Source of the DNA: CAG-238 sp934277695
GTDB taxonomy: Bacteria; Bacillota; Clostridia; Peptostreptococcales; Anaerovoracaceae
Direction of reading: 5' to 3'
Assembly: GCA_934277695.1 (NCBI GenBank)
Contig: CAKQVG010000001.1
Coordinates: 1-64,000 of the forward strand
DNA: 64,000 bases
Below are positions 33,488 through 40,968 of this stretch, one piece after another. A model generated the notes under the pieces. It saw only the letters and a list, made by a program, of their open reading frames with translations. It searched no databases and was not told the DNA's origin. Made by a program: the position numbers and the translations under genes. Position 1 is the first letter of the stretch. The number at the start of each line of letters is the position of its first letter.

Positions 33488-34057
33488 CTAGTTTGCTACT
33501 TTGACCATTGCAGGTCTAACCACTCTACTGTTCAAAATATACCCCTTCTGCAAGACCTCGGTAACTTTGCCGCTTTCATATTCGGTGCTGTCCTCGGTCA
33601 TCACAGCGTTGTGGAAGTTCGGGTCAAAATCTTCACCCAAACATTTAATTTCGGAGACGCCTGCTCTTTCAAGTACGCTGAGAAGCTGTTTCAGAATCAT
33701 CTCCATCCCTTCGAGGAACTTGTCGCCGTCGTTTCCGGCTGCAAGAGCCCTCTCAAAATTATCTATTACATCAAGCAGTTCTTTGACGATTTTCTCGTTT
33801 GCGAACGCATAAATGTCACTTTTTTCTTTTTCGGTTCTGCGCTTGAAGTTCTGGAAGTCCGCCATCAAACGCATATACTTCGTGTTCAAAGCCTCTTCTT
33901 CGGGATCCTTTGCGGTTTGCGCCTCCGTTTCGGCGTTCTCGCCTTTTTCAGCCTCTTCGGCCTCCTCGCATTCCTGATCCGGCTTTAAATCTTCTTCGGT
34001 TTCGGGCAAATCCTTATCGGTCGCCGTCTGCCTGCTTTTCTTTTCTTCACTCGTCAT
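33488..34057 (-). CDS. grpE: Nucleotide exchange factor GrpE
   Basis: Releases ADP from DnaK. The 189 residues have a 55-residue acidic, disordered N-terminus, a long coiled coil (KYMRLMADFQNFKRRTEKEK) and the beta domain with ALAAGNDGDKFLEGMEMI and the signature GYILNSRVVRPAMVKV. The ATG at 34057 overlaps the end of hrcA by 11 bases. Confidence 0.96.
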   Translation of the reverse strand: MTSEEKKSRQTATDKDLPETEEDLKPDQECEEAEEAEKGENAETEAQTAKDPEEEALNTKYMRLMADFQNFKRRTEKEKSDIYAFANEKIVKELLDVIDNFERALAAGNDGDKFLEGMEMILKQLLSVLERAGVSEIKCLGEDFDPNFHNAVMTEDSTEYESGKVTEVLQKGYILNSRVVRPAMVKVAN

Positions 34058-35096
34058 CCTCTTTACCTCCGCTTTCCAGTTTAAATGTATCGTTTAAGTT
34101 GTCTGTCAAATATTCGATAATCGATGTTACCTCGCCGTACTTCATTCGCGTCGGTCCGATGACTCCGATTTTGCCGACCAGCTTGCCGTCCACATGATAG
34201 CTTGCGGTTATCAAGGAACAGTCCTGCATGATGTCGTCGGAATTTTCTTCTCCGATTGTTACCATGATGCCGTCGTCTCTTTCAATCAGCTTCTTCGTAA
34301 GTTCCTCTTTCTGACTGAGCATTTCAATGAAGCTCTTCGCCTTCGAAAGGTCATTGTACTCCGGAATATCGAAAATGTTCGTAAGTCCTTCCATGTACAG
34401 GTTGACATTCAGCATATCCTCCAAAGTTTTCAGGAAGTTCGGCATTACATCTTCTGCAAGCCCGCTCATCGCCACGATGTCCGTTTCGACATTCGCAATG
34501 ATGTTGTTCGTAAGTGCCTGGCTGATTGTCTTTCCTTTATAATTGTATGTCATCGTCTTGGAGAGAAGCTGCAGGTTGTCTTCCGTGTAAGGTACGCTCA
34601 TACGCACCGCCTTGTTGGAAACTTTGCCGCTCTCGCTGACGATCATCAAAACCACAGTATGTTCATCCACCGGAAGGAGATTGATGTATTTCAAAACATC
34701 TTCGTCCTTGCTCGGTGTCAGCGCAAAAGATGTCAGATTCGTTATCTCCGAAAGCACGCTCGCCGCATATTCTATCGTCTTCTCAAAATCGTTCACCCTG
34801 CCGCGCAGTCTGTCTGCGATGATATTCTTTTCTTCTTTAGAAAGTTCTTTTTTCTCCATCAAAGCGTTTACATATAATCTGTAAGCTTTATCCGAAGGAA
34901 CTCTGCCCGCCGATGTGTGCGGGTGTGTCAGGTAACCCATCTCTTCGAGGTCTGCCATTTCGTTTCGTATGGTGGCCGGACTGTAATCAAGCTCCGGTTT
35001 CTTCGAAAGCGTTCTGGAGCCGACCGGCTCAGCCGTTCTCACATAATCGGAAATGATTGCCTGCAAAACCTTCAGCTTTCGTTCACTTAATTCCAT
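34047..35096 (-). CDS. hrcA: Heat-inducible transcription repressor HrcA
   Basis: Binds CIRCE and represses the chaperone operon until GroEL is titrated by unfolded protein. The 349 residues start at ATG 35096 after AAAGGAGGTCTCC, giving MELSERKLKVLQAIISDY; the winged helix has SRTLSKKPELDYSPATIRNEM and GYLTHPHTSAGRVPSD. First gene of the operon, directly downstream of a perfect CIRCE. Confidence 0.97.
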   Translation of the reverse strand: MELSERKLKVLQAIISDYVRTAEPVGSRTLSKKPELDYSPATIRNEMADLEEMGYLTHPHTSAGRVPSDKAYRLYVNALMEKKELSKEEKNIIADRLRGRVNDFEKTIEYAASVLSEITNLTSFALTPSKDEDVLKYINLLPVDEHTVVLMIVSESGKVSNKAVRMSVPYTEDNLQLLSKTMTYNYKGKTISQALTNNIIANVETDIVAMSGLAEDVMPNFLKTLEDMLNVNLYMEGLTNIFDIPEYNDLSKAKSFIEMLSQKEELTKKLIERDDGIMVTIGEENSDDIMQDCSLITASYHVDGKLVGKIGVIGPTRMKYGEVTSIIEYLTDNLNDTFKLESGGKEDDE

Positions 35097-35160
35097 CTTC
35101 GGAGACCTCCTTTCTTTCCCTGCCGATTCGTGAATCGGGAATCGTTCGGAATTTCGTTTG

Positions 35161-35187
35161 TTAGCACTCACTCTGCCGGAGTGCTAA
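35161..35187 (-). promoter_or_regulatory. CIRCE operator
   Basis: A perfect inverted repeat, TTAGCACTC-N9-GAGTGCTAA, lies 65 bases before hrcA and just downstream of its -10. It is the binding site of HrcA. Confidence 0.98.
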
Positions 35188-35199
35188 CTTTATGTTATT

Positions 35200-35228
35200 A
35201 ATATACCCCGTTTTTTGATTTTAGTCAA
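35200..35228 (-). promoter_or_regulatory. Sigma-A promoter of the hrcA-grpE-dnaK-dnaJ operon
   Basis: TTGACT (35223-35228), a 17-base spacer and TATATT (35200-35205) on the minus strand; CIRCE begins 13 bases after the -10. Confidence 0.9.
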
Positions 35229-35310
35229 TGTTTTTGAAAAATTTTTTTGTGTATTTTTGGTGAAGATACTTTGGAAGAAATTACAAGAGTCGCCGAAAAC
35301 GCACCATAAC

Positions 35311-35346
35311 AAAAGGCCGACTTTCGCAGATCGCGGCAAGTCAGCC
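35311..35346 (-). terminator. Terminator of the secreted-protein gene
   Basis: GGCTGACTT pairs with AAGTCGGCC on the minus strand and TTTTGTTAT follows, about 50 bases after the stop codon. Confidence 0.65.
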
Positions 35347-35396
35347 CCCAGCTTGTCTCCAAATAATTTTATTGTTACGAATTCCGTTTTCGTTTC

Positions 35397-36470
35397 CTAG
35401 CCGCGCAAAATTCCCGAACCGGTATAGATGTCCGCACCATGCGGGTTTTCTTTAATGTAATTTGCATAATCCGTATCGTTCAGTTTGCGATTTTCTCCGG
35501 TTGCTGTCGTATAAACATGGCCTTCGAGTTCCCCGTTTGTTCTATAGCAGATGTAATCCTTGCATATCACATCTACCCATGTATTGTAAGGCATCCCTTG
35601 GAGAATCGGTCTGCGCTCCGCACCGCTCAGTGAAGCACTGTAGATCTTCGTATAATCTTCCTCTCCGTTCGTCACCTGGTAGTACAGTCGTCCGCCGTCT
35701 ATCGCATTGCCTTGTAATCTGGCCGGATTGATCGTACGGCTGAATTTGTCTTTTTTGCAGTCAAAGATCCGCAGACCGTCTTTGCCGAAGCTGGCACCGT
35801 ACAGATAACGCATGCCGCCGGAGTTGTAGTAGCATGATGAGTCGAAATCGCCGGATACTTTCTTCACTTTTTTCGTTTTCAGATCCATGCTGTAAAGCGG
35901 TGTTCTGCGGGAGTAATCACCATAAACAGAATAATTCACTCTGTAATACAGCTTGCCGCCGTAGATATTGACCAGTTCGATCTTTCCATTACCCGCTTTT
36001 TGACTGATCGTTTTGACCAGCTTTGCTTTGCTGCCATTGACGCTGCCGCAGTAGATACCGGTCTTGCTGCCTGCTTGCGAAGTTCCGCTTTTTCTGCTTT
36101 CCACTGTGTAATAAACTTTAGAGCCGTTGGTTAAAATGCGTGCGTCAAGATTGCGGATCAAACTATCGGTGTTTACCGTTTTACCGATCAGTGTGCCCGC
36201 TCCGTCTTCGGTTTTGGAATAATAGAGCTTGCTCGCAGCCGGATTTCCGCCCCATTCTGTCCAGTAATACCCACCTGCTAAAGCCACACGTTCATTTCCA
36301 TCTTGTCCGTAATCCGCCCGATACACTCCTTGAAGCATGAACGGACTTGCAACCTGATATTTTGTCGCCGCAGCGGCCGTGTCGGTCATCAGCATCATAG
36401 CGCAGATCAGCACCAGCATCGCTGCCAGCGCGGATACTAAGGCCTTTGTCATTTTGAAACTTTTCTTCAT
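35397..36470 (-). CDS. Secreted beta-propeller-like protein (DUF5050-like)
   Basis: The 357 residues begin with a signal peptide (ALVSALAAMLVLICAMMLM, then TAAAATK with a likely cleavage near residue 36). The rest has repeated short units such as GGYYWTEWGG, GSKVYYTVES, GGKLYYRVNY and GGRLYYQVTN, the G-x-x-hydrophobic-Y-Y pattern of DUF5050-type beta-propellers. No catalytic or anchoring motif is seen, so it is probably released. It has a near-perfect promoter lying inside the decayed toxN-like region upstream. Confidence 0.7.
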   Translation of the reverse strand: MKKSFKMTKALVSALAAMLVLICAMMLMTDTAAAATKYQVASPFMLQGVYRADYGQDGNERVALAGGYYWTEWGGNPAASKLYYSKTEDGAGTLIGKTVNTDSLIRNLDARILTNGSKVYYTVESRKSGTSQAGSKTGIYCGSVNGSKAKLVKTISQKAGNGKIELVNIYGGKLYYRVNYSVYGDYSRRTPLYSMDLKTKKVKKVSGDFDSSCYYNSGGMRYLYGASFGKDGLRIFDCKKDKFSRTINPARLQGNAIDGGRLYYQVTNGEEDYTKIYSASLSGAERRPILQGMPYNTWVDVICKDYICYRTNGELEGHVYTTATGENRKLNDTDYANYIKENPHGADIYTGSGILRG

Positions 36471-36521
36471 CTTTTTTCCTTTCTTTCCGTCTGTCTGCTT
36501 ACCCCTTTGTGTCTTGCTCTC

Positions 36522-36550
36522 ATTATAGGAAAAACCTGTCTTACTGTCAA
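36522..36550 (-). promoter_or_regulatory. Consensus promoter of the secreted-protein gene
   Basis: Perfect TTGACA (36545-36550), 17-base spacer, perfect TATAAT (36522-36527) on the minus strand, 52 bases before the start. Confidence 0.92.
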
Positions 36551-36694
36551 CTTAAAATGCTGTATCCATTTTCGAACGTTCTCCACTTCCCTCGTTTCCG
36601 TTTTGGAAAGCTGCTTTAAGCCTTTTTCAATCTCTTTTGTAAAAAGTGTCACAGCAAGTGTCACACCTGATGCCGCTTTATATGTGGTGCGCCA

Positions 36695-36833
36695 TGAGGG
36701 GCCTGACCGCCTGCTGCGCTTCGCTTGCAGGCTGCCTCCTCGGCTCCCCTTCCGGTCGCCTTCGTACCATTCGCAATTCAAATGTTCACAGGACATTCGA
36801 ATTACGCTCATGCCCTCACGGGTTCGAGTCCCT
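36695..36833. other. Structured GC-rich segment with a tRNA T-arm-like end
   Basis: On the plus strand TGAGGGGC (36695) can pair with GCCCTCA (36812-36818), closing about 120 bases that hold further stems: GCCTGC/GCAGGC and ATTCAAATGT pairing with ACATTCGAAT. Immediately after comes CGGGTTCGAGTCCC (36819-36832), which looks like a tRNA T-arm. No complete tRNA can be folded. It cuts the toxN-like gene and could be the scar of an integrated element. Confidence 0.4.
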
Positions 36834-36836
36834 TCT

Positions 36837-37204
36837 ATTTTCGTATAAAATTCTCTTTTAATGCTTTCATATTCTGCTTCAATTTTTTGATACTGCATAT
36901 TCGGGATTCTTTGCTCTGTTTGTTCTTCTATAAAGATGTCATCATTAATAATGAGTGCATATCGGTAATCCAGCCCCGCAGACGGTCTGTTCTTTGATGG
37001 AACAGCATGTCCGATTCCTCCAAACTTTCTCACCTCAGCGCCAAGATTGTTTCGGAGCGGGATGTAAAATTTGTTTGCATCACTTTCGACCACAAGGCAA
37101 AGGTGTGTCCTGTGATTTTGTTTGTTGAGATTTCCCGGATCAAGCATGTTCGTAAAAGTCGAATGCTACATGAAATATTCCTCTTTAATAAAACATAAGT
37201 TCAT
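36837..37204 (-). pseudogene. ToxN/AbiQ-like endoribonuclease toxin, broken
   Basis: From ATG 37204 the frame reads MNLCFIKEEYFM, then a TAG stop at 37166, then continues in frame HSTFTNMLDPGNLNKQNHRTHLC, FYIPLRNNLGAEVRKFGGIGHAVPS and LDYRYALIINDD, to NMQYQKIEAEYESI. This is the first two thirds of a type III toxin of the ToxN/AbiQ group. The last third is replaced from about 36836 by a structured, non-homologous segment. With a nonsense codon and a lost C-terminus the toxin should be inactive. Upstream are the matching promoter, RNA repeats and terminator of a type III antitoxin. Confidence 0.7.
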
Positions 37205-37225
37205 TGTCATTGTTTTGCTCCCCAT

Positions 37226-37256
37226 AAAAAAACAGGAGCATTTTGATTCATGCTCC
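37226..37256 (-). terminator. Terminator between antitoxin repeats and the toxin gene
   Basis: GGAGCA pairs with TGCTCC around ten bases, followed on the minus strand by TGTTTTTTT. In type III systems this terminator sets the RNA-to-toxin ratio. Confidence 0.85.
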
Positions 37257-37259
37257 AAA

Positions 37260-37353
37260 AAATTCTTCAGCTTTTTTTAGACAGGTGCATCTGACGAACC
37301 CCTCACAATTTCTTCAGTTTTTTTAAGCCGGACACTTCTGACAAACGCCCCAA
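37260..37353 (-). ncRNA. Type III antitoxin RNA repeats (ToxI-like), two copies
   Basis: Two tandem copies with a 47-base period share TTCTTCAG (37263 and 37310), a T-rich tract, and CTGACnAAC-nCCC. They lie between a sigma-A promoter and the terminator ahead of the toxin gene, the layout of toxIN loci. In those systems each repeat is cut by ToxN and binds it as a pseudoknot. Active loci have about two to six repeats. Confidence 0.72.
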
Positions 37354-37375
37354 AAGAGCAACTGCTCTTATTAAC

Positions 37376-37403
37376 ATTATACCCAAATCAGCTTAAAATG
37401 CAA
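37376..37403 (-). promoter_or_regulatory. Promoter of the ToxI-like RNA
   Basis: TTGCAT (37398-37403), a 16-base spacer and TATAAT (37376-37381) on the minus strand, directly upstream of the repeats. Confidence 0.8.
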
Positions 37404-37442
37404 CTTTTTTTATATTGATTTTTTGATGCTGCAGCATCCTTG

Positions 37443-37838
37443 TCATATGTACTTCCTGCTGTATTTCTTCCGCGCAGCTGCCGGTGGTATCAGTCCAATG
37501 CTGAGTTTCAGTGCGCGGTCGATGTCACGCATTTCCGTTTCGCTCACGCTGCCAAGATAGCTTTTGAGCCTGCACTTGTCGATGGTGCGGATTTGCTCCA
37601 AAAGCAGTGTGGAGTCCGTACGCAGCATATAGGACGATATCGGCATATGTACCGGCAAAGATTTTTTCGTCTGCTTTGCGGTAACAGCCGCGACGATGGT
37701 CGTTGGGCTGTGGAGATTTCCGATATCGTTCTGAAGTACCAGAACCGGACGGATGCCGCCCTGCTCACAGCCAATCGCCGGATTCAGATCCGCAAGATAC
37801 ACATCGCCTCGTCTGACGGTTCGAACAGCTTGATTCAT
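37443..37838 (-). CDS. MazF/PemK-family mRNA interferase toxin
   Basis: The 131 residues from ATG 37838 match MazF: RRGDVYLADLNPAIGCEQGG (the RGDV and GxEQGG loop), RPVLVLQND, TTIVAAVTAKQTK and LLLEQIRTIDK. MazF toxins cut single-stranded RNA at short motifs. GGGGGTGAAAGTG precedes the start; a GTG three codons earlier is also possible. No MazE-like antitoxin is seen directly upstream: the preceding 670 bases hold a structured leader. It may be a solitary toxin or be neutralised from elsewhere. Confidence 0.9.
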   Translation of the reverse strand: MNQAVRTVRRGDVYLADLNPAIGCEQGGIRPVLVLQNDIGNLHSPTTIVAAVTAKQTKKSLPVHMPISSYMLRTDSTLLLEQIRTIDKCRLKSYLGSVSETEMRDIDRALKLSIGLIPPAAARKKYSRKYI

Positions 37839-37910
37839 CACTTTCACCCCCTGATTTTGTTACTCTGATTTTCTTCTCCATATATCCATATATAAATTTC
37901 TTGCTTGTAT

Positions 37911-38340
37911 CAGCCGCCCTGAAAATGTCCCTGCTGCATAGCGCAAAGCATCATCAAGGCGGCTCTTTCATTCTAAAGTATCTATTTCCAATTTCGGCTG
38001 TATTTTCACTCAATCCCCCAATCCGCAGGGCACTTAGCAAGCGAGGCTCGGCTGCCTCTCATAGGAATCGCACCTCCCGAGGGTTCTCCACGGGCTGCCC
38101 CCATTGCGTGATCCTGCGTCTGCAGGGCTGTGGCTGGACAGAAGTATCATGATCATCCGCTGCTTGTCATCGCCATACCGATGGATGCCAGACCATCGGC
38201 AGGATTTTCACTCTTTTCGTTTTTCTTTCTTTGGAAAATTCATACGGAAAATCCTTACGGCTTGCTCCGGGTTAGGAAGCGGCAGCGGCAAAGTACTTGC
38301 TAAAGGTTTATGCAGTTTTCAAAGTGCAATGAGAGGCCTT
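37911..38340 (-). ncRNA. Structured leader or non-coding RNA upstream of mazF
   Basis: No gene is seen over 37848-38522. The minus strand carries many stems: CCGATGG/CCATCGG, CCTGC/GCAGG, GAGGC/GCCTC, and AGCCGCC/GGCGGCT (37911-37964) close to mazF. A short frame, MRGSRASLAKCPADWGIE, follows GGGAGG and may be a leader peptide. I recall closely similar DNA from Clostridia mobile elements, but cannot name an RNA family. Confidence 0.5.
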
Positions 38341-38522
38341 TTTTATCCCCTCATTACTGAAAGCCAAAAATTTTCGAAATTATAAGCAAAAAAATAAAAT
38401 TTTTTCAAAAAATTTTTTTGAAGCAAAATTCTATGGATTTTTACCGCCGAAAACAGAAAAAAAAGAACCCTGCTCGCTTTGAGTAGGATTCTCGTTGGAA
38501 ATCATTTCTGTATTTGTTTTTC

Positions 38523-38825
38523 TTAAAAGTTGCTTGCGGTATAACGAACCGTGACAACATGTACTTCTTTTCGTTCATGCAGCACGCGATAAACAATCAC
38601 ATAGTTTTTCACAAACAGTTGTCTATAATCACCGTTTGCATAAATTCCAATGCGCCGAACAGCCCCGCGATCCGGCAGTTGTTCCAGACTTAAGATGGCA
38701 GCTTCCAGTTCGTCTGCAAGATTGGCTGCGGCAGTTGGCTCAAGCAGGTTATATGCAATATATGCGTAAATTTCGTCTAAGTCCCGATACGCACGCGCAT
38801 ACAATTTCACAACATAATTATCCAA
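38523..38825 (-). CDS. RelE/ParE-family toxin
   Basis: The 100 residues from a TTG start at 38825 have the RelE/ParE fold: YVVKLYARAYRDLDEIYAYI, ILSLEQLPDRGAVRRIG, YRQLFVKNYVIVYRV and HVVTVRYTAS. GGAGG lies eight bases before the TTG, and the start overlaps the antitoxin stop by eight bases, which is typical of coupled toxin-antitoxin pairs. An ATG start further upstream would lie inside the antitoxin gene and lacks support. Target (ribosome-bound mRNA or gyrase) is not clear. Confidence 0.9.
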   Translation of the reverse strand: MDNYVVKLYARAYRDLDEIYAYIAYNLLEPTAAANLADELEAAILSLEQLPDRGAVRRIGIYANGDYRQLFVKNYVIVYRVLHERKEVHVVTVRYTASNF

Positions 38826-39081
38826 AATACTTCCTCCGTAAACCGGACAGCGTTTCTCTTGCATCAAGCAAGGTTCCTTCTTCTGCAAATTCCTTTTCTG
38901 CCTCACTGATCGCTGCATCGATTCTTGCCGTCTCAATCATTTCCTCGTAAGTTTCAACGCTCATAACCACTAAATCACCATACCCGTTTTTTGTGATAAA
39001 GATAGGCTCTCGCTTCGCATGGCATATTTCAGATATTTCCGTGGTTTTTCTCAAATCTGTAATCGGTCTAATTTGTGGCAT
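38818..39081 (-). CDS. Phd/YefM-family antitoxin
   Basis: The 87 residues begin MPQIRPITDLRKTTEISEIC and contain REPIFITKNGYGDLVVMSVETYEEM, the DNA-binding beta-rich half of Phd/YefM, followed by an acidic helix that wraps the toxin. It neutralises the RelE-like toxin encoded next and should repress the pair at the operator just upstream. AAGGGAGG precedes the start. Confidence 0.92.
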   Translation of the reverse strand: MPQIRPITDLRKTTEISEICHAKREPIFITKNGYGDLVVMSVETYEEMIETARIDAAISEAEKEFAEEGTLLDARETLSGLRRKYFG

Positions 39082-39099
39082 ATCCTTAGCCTCCCTTCA

Positions 39100-39136
39100 T
39101 GCATAAAATTATAGCAGAATTATGCACAAAACACAA
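39100..39136 (-). promoter_or_regulatory. Promoter and operator of the Phd-RelE pair
   Basis: TTGTGT (39131-39136), 17-base spacer, TATAAT (39108-39113). The inverted repeat TGCATAA (39100-39106) / TTATGCA (39120-39126) straddles the -10, placed for repression by the antitoxin complex. Confidence 0.85.
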
Positions 39137-39166
39137 GCTAAATATACCTATCTCTTTGCACACACT

Positions 39167-39844
39167 TCACTGCACCGAGCTGTTTCTCCGGTAAATGCAG
39201 GTCTCATCCGTCAGGAATGGCTTCATCTGCGGATTGTGGTCAATCAGCTCGAAGGACTGTCCCGGCCGCATAAATGGTTTGAGGACTTCCGCAAGTTTCG
39301 GAAAGAGGTCGAATTTGCTGCCAAAATAGTCAATGACAAAGGTCAGATGTGGGATCTTTTCGTTATCATTCTGCGCAAGGAGTGCCCACACCGCATTGAC
39401 GCCGATCTGCCCCCGCAGGAAGCTCCCAACTGCCGCGGTCAAGCCGCTCGGAAGAATATCGACCTTGCGGTAGGTTGTATTTTGCAAATGGTCGTGTTTT
39501 TCAACCGTCATGCCCTGCGTCGCCGAGTCATATTCTGCAAGCGCATTGCGATCCAGAATGATATTCTCAGTAAACGGCTCGATGACAATGCCGCTGACCT
39601 CTTCCGGAAGTTCAATTAAGATGTTTCGCAGCATCGGGAACGCAATCTCGGCAAGCGTCTGCGAGTCGAAATTTCCAATCTGTGATTCTTTAGAAAAGAA
39701 CGCCGGAATCATCTTCTCTCCCTGACTGCTGATTAAAAGTTCCAAGGTGATATTGCCGCCTCCTTGTTTTTTGCAAGGGATGCATACGAGCCGCCCTGCG
39801 AGGCTGCGGAAAAAATTCATTTTCTCTTGTATTTTATTATCCAT
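39167..39844 (-). CDS. SseB-like protein
   Basis: The 225 residues resemble SseB-family proteins: an N-terminal domain with GEKMIPAFFSKESQIGNF and LILIELPEEVSGIVIEPFTENI (IVIxPF block), and a C-terminal domain with VWALLAQNDNEKIPHLTFVIDYFG and FPKLAEVLKPFMRPGQ. SseB in E. coli is linked to serine sensitivity by genetics, and related domains occur in secretion-system loci; the molecular role is not known. It lies 290 bases downstream of a cobalamin riboswitch, with a terminator-like stem between, so B12 control is possible. Confidence 0.65.
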   Translation of the reverse strand: MDNKIQEKMNFFRSLAGRLVCIPCKKQGGGNITLELLISSQGEKMIPAFFSKESQIGNFDSQTLAEIAFPMLRNILIELPEEVSGIVIEPFTENIILDRNALAEYDSATQGMTVEKHDHLQNTTYRKVDILPSGLTAAVGSFLRGQIGVNAVWALLAQNDNEKIPHLTFVIDYFGSKFDLFPKLAEVLKPFMRPGQSFELIDHNPQMKPFLTDETCIYRRNSSVQ

Positions 39845-40032
39845 CGTTTTCTCACTTTCTTTTTCGGCTGATCCGGTATCTGCCTTTTATCTGAAATTTT
39901 GTTCATCGCTATTTCGGGGCTACAATTTTTTACTTCTTTTTTATGATCTTTGATTTTGATTTTTCACTTATTACTTTATTTACTTCGCTTATATCTTATT
40001 GTTTTTCATAGGAGTCTTTCACTGAAAACAAA

Positions 40033-40079
40033 GGACTGCAGCCCCATAGTGCGGAAAAAACACCAAAAGACCACAGTCC
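40033..40079 (-). terminator. Terminator-like stem between the riboswitch and the SseB-like gene
   Basis: GGACTG (minus) pairs with CAGTCC 35 bases later, with TTTGTTTTC following. Its place just after the aptamer suits the expression platform of a riboswitch. The AT-rich bases 39845-40032 hold no gene. Confidence 0.55.
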
Positions 40080-40149
40080 GTTTTCACTGTGCATACTTGC
40101 TTCCGTCTTTGTCTGCGTTTCTCCGACGCAGCATACGGCTGGTATGTTT

Positions 40150-40345
40150 ATGCATGTTTCCTGACTCAGACCTCATCGCCTCGCTTTCCTTCCCAAACCC
40201 TGCGGTTCAGTGGATTTAAGAGCAAGGTTCCGTCAATACAGTGGCGGGACCGTGCAGGATTTGCACCTGCTTCCATCTTAGCTTTCTACCCGGCTGCCCG
40301 CAAAACACCTGCCGGTAAACCTGCAGGTTTCCCTTTGCAAAGCGC
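40150..40345 (-). promoter_or_regulatory. Cobalamin (B12) riboswitch
   Basis: On the minus strand, in the expected order: AAAGGGAA, GGTGCAAATCCTGCACGG, the invariant block CGGTCCCGCCACTG (40239-40252), GCGATGAGG and the closing box AGTCAGGAAAC (40156-40166). These are the conserved parts of the adenosylcobalamin aptamer. Extra paired bases (CCTGC/GCAGG type) between the first two blocks make it longer than average. Confidence 0.88.
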
Positions 40346-40395
40346 TGAGAAGAAAGAACATAAATCATCTTCTGTATTCTCTTTTTCCAAGAAAT

Positions 40396-40424
40396 ATTTT
40401 ATCATAAAGGCGCTTCGTTCACAA
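40396..40424 (-). promoter_or_regulatory. Promoter of the riboswitch transcript
   Basis: TTGTGA (40419-40424), 17-base spacer, TAAAAT (40396-40401) on the minus strand, just upstream of the aptamer and downstream of the sigma-factor-like gene. Confidence 0.65.
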
Positions 40425-40449
40425 GCCCCAAACCCCTATTTTTCTGCGT

Positions 40450-40968
40450 TTATGCGCTCTCCAGCTCTTCGCGCAGCTTCCGCAAAATCCGCTGCAGGCG
40501 CTGGCTGACGGCAGCCTGTGTGATGCCGCAGCGCCGCGCGAGTTCCTCCTGCGTCGCATGAAAGAAGAAGTGCGCGAGGATGAGGCCTCGTTCTTCGTTT
40601 GTCAGGCGGTCGATGGCGCAGCGCAGTCTCTGGATCGCGTCCTTTCCTTCTGCAATGGCATCCGGTAGCTTTTCGGTTTCCGCAGGTAGGATGCTGCCCT
40701 CAAGGCCTGCTTCGATGCAGTCCTCAAAAGACAGAATCTGCACCTTTTGTTCCATTTCCATCAGATAGCGCATTCTGCGGCAGATGCGGTAATGCTCCCG
40801 GTATGCAGGCTCGTCCACTTCCAGAAGCATTCCTTGAATCAGAATGTATCTGCGATTTTTCGCATCGAAGCCCTCGGTTTCTTCTTTCTTTTCGCAAAAT
40901 TCCTCATAGCTGAGCTCAATGTACTTTCCGCAGTCCAGCAGAAACACCCTTTTCGGTATGTAATTCAT
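40450..40968 (-). CDS. Sigma-70-family factor of conjugative-element type
   Basis: The 172 residues from ATG 40968 begin MNYIPKRVFLLDCGKYIEL and end in a sigma region 4 helix-turn-helix (TQEELARRCGITQAAVSQRL, about 135-155), preceded by LTNEERGLILAHFFFHA. Region 2 is weak or absent. Proteins like this are common in Tn1549-like elements, where they are thought to control element genes. The start follows GGAACGGAAAGGAGAACGCT. It lies directly downstream of the DUF4430-protein region. Confidence 0.72.
   Translation of the reverse strand: MNYIPKRVFLLDCGKYIELSYEEFCEKKEETEGFDAKNRRYILIQGMLLEVDEPAYREHYRICRRMRYLMEMEQKVQILSFEDCIEAGLEGSILPAETEKLPDAIAEGKDAIQRLRCAIDRLTNEERGLILAHFFFHATQEELARRCGITQAAVSQRLQRILRKLREELESA

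Noticed and set aside
36819..36832. tRNA gene suggested by CGGGTTCGAGTCCC
   Set aside because: No acceptor, D-arm or anticodon arm can be built on either side.
36467..37147. A 226-residue minus-strand frame that could be read as one intact gene
   Set aside because: Only its first third matches ToxN-like proteins. The rest crosses a structured non-coding segment and the full promoter of the next gene, so it is an accidental fusion, not a real protein.
37260..37353. CRISPR array suggested by two spaced repeats
   Set aside because: Only two imperfect 47-base copies with no spacers; promoter, terminator and toxin context fit a type III antitoxin.
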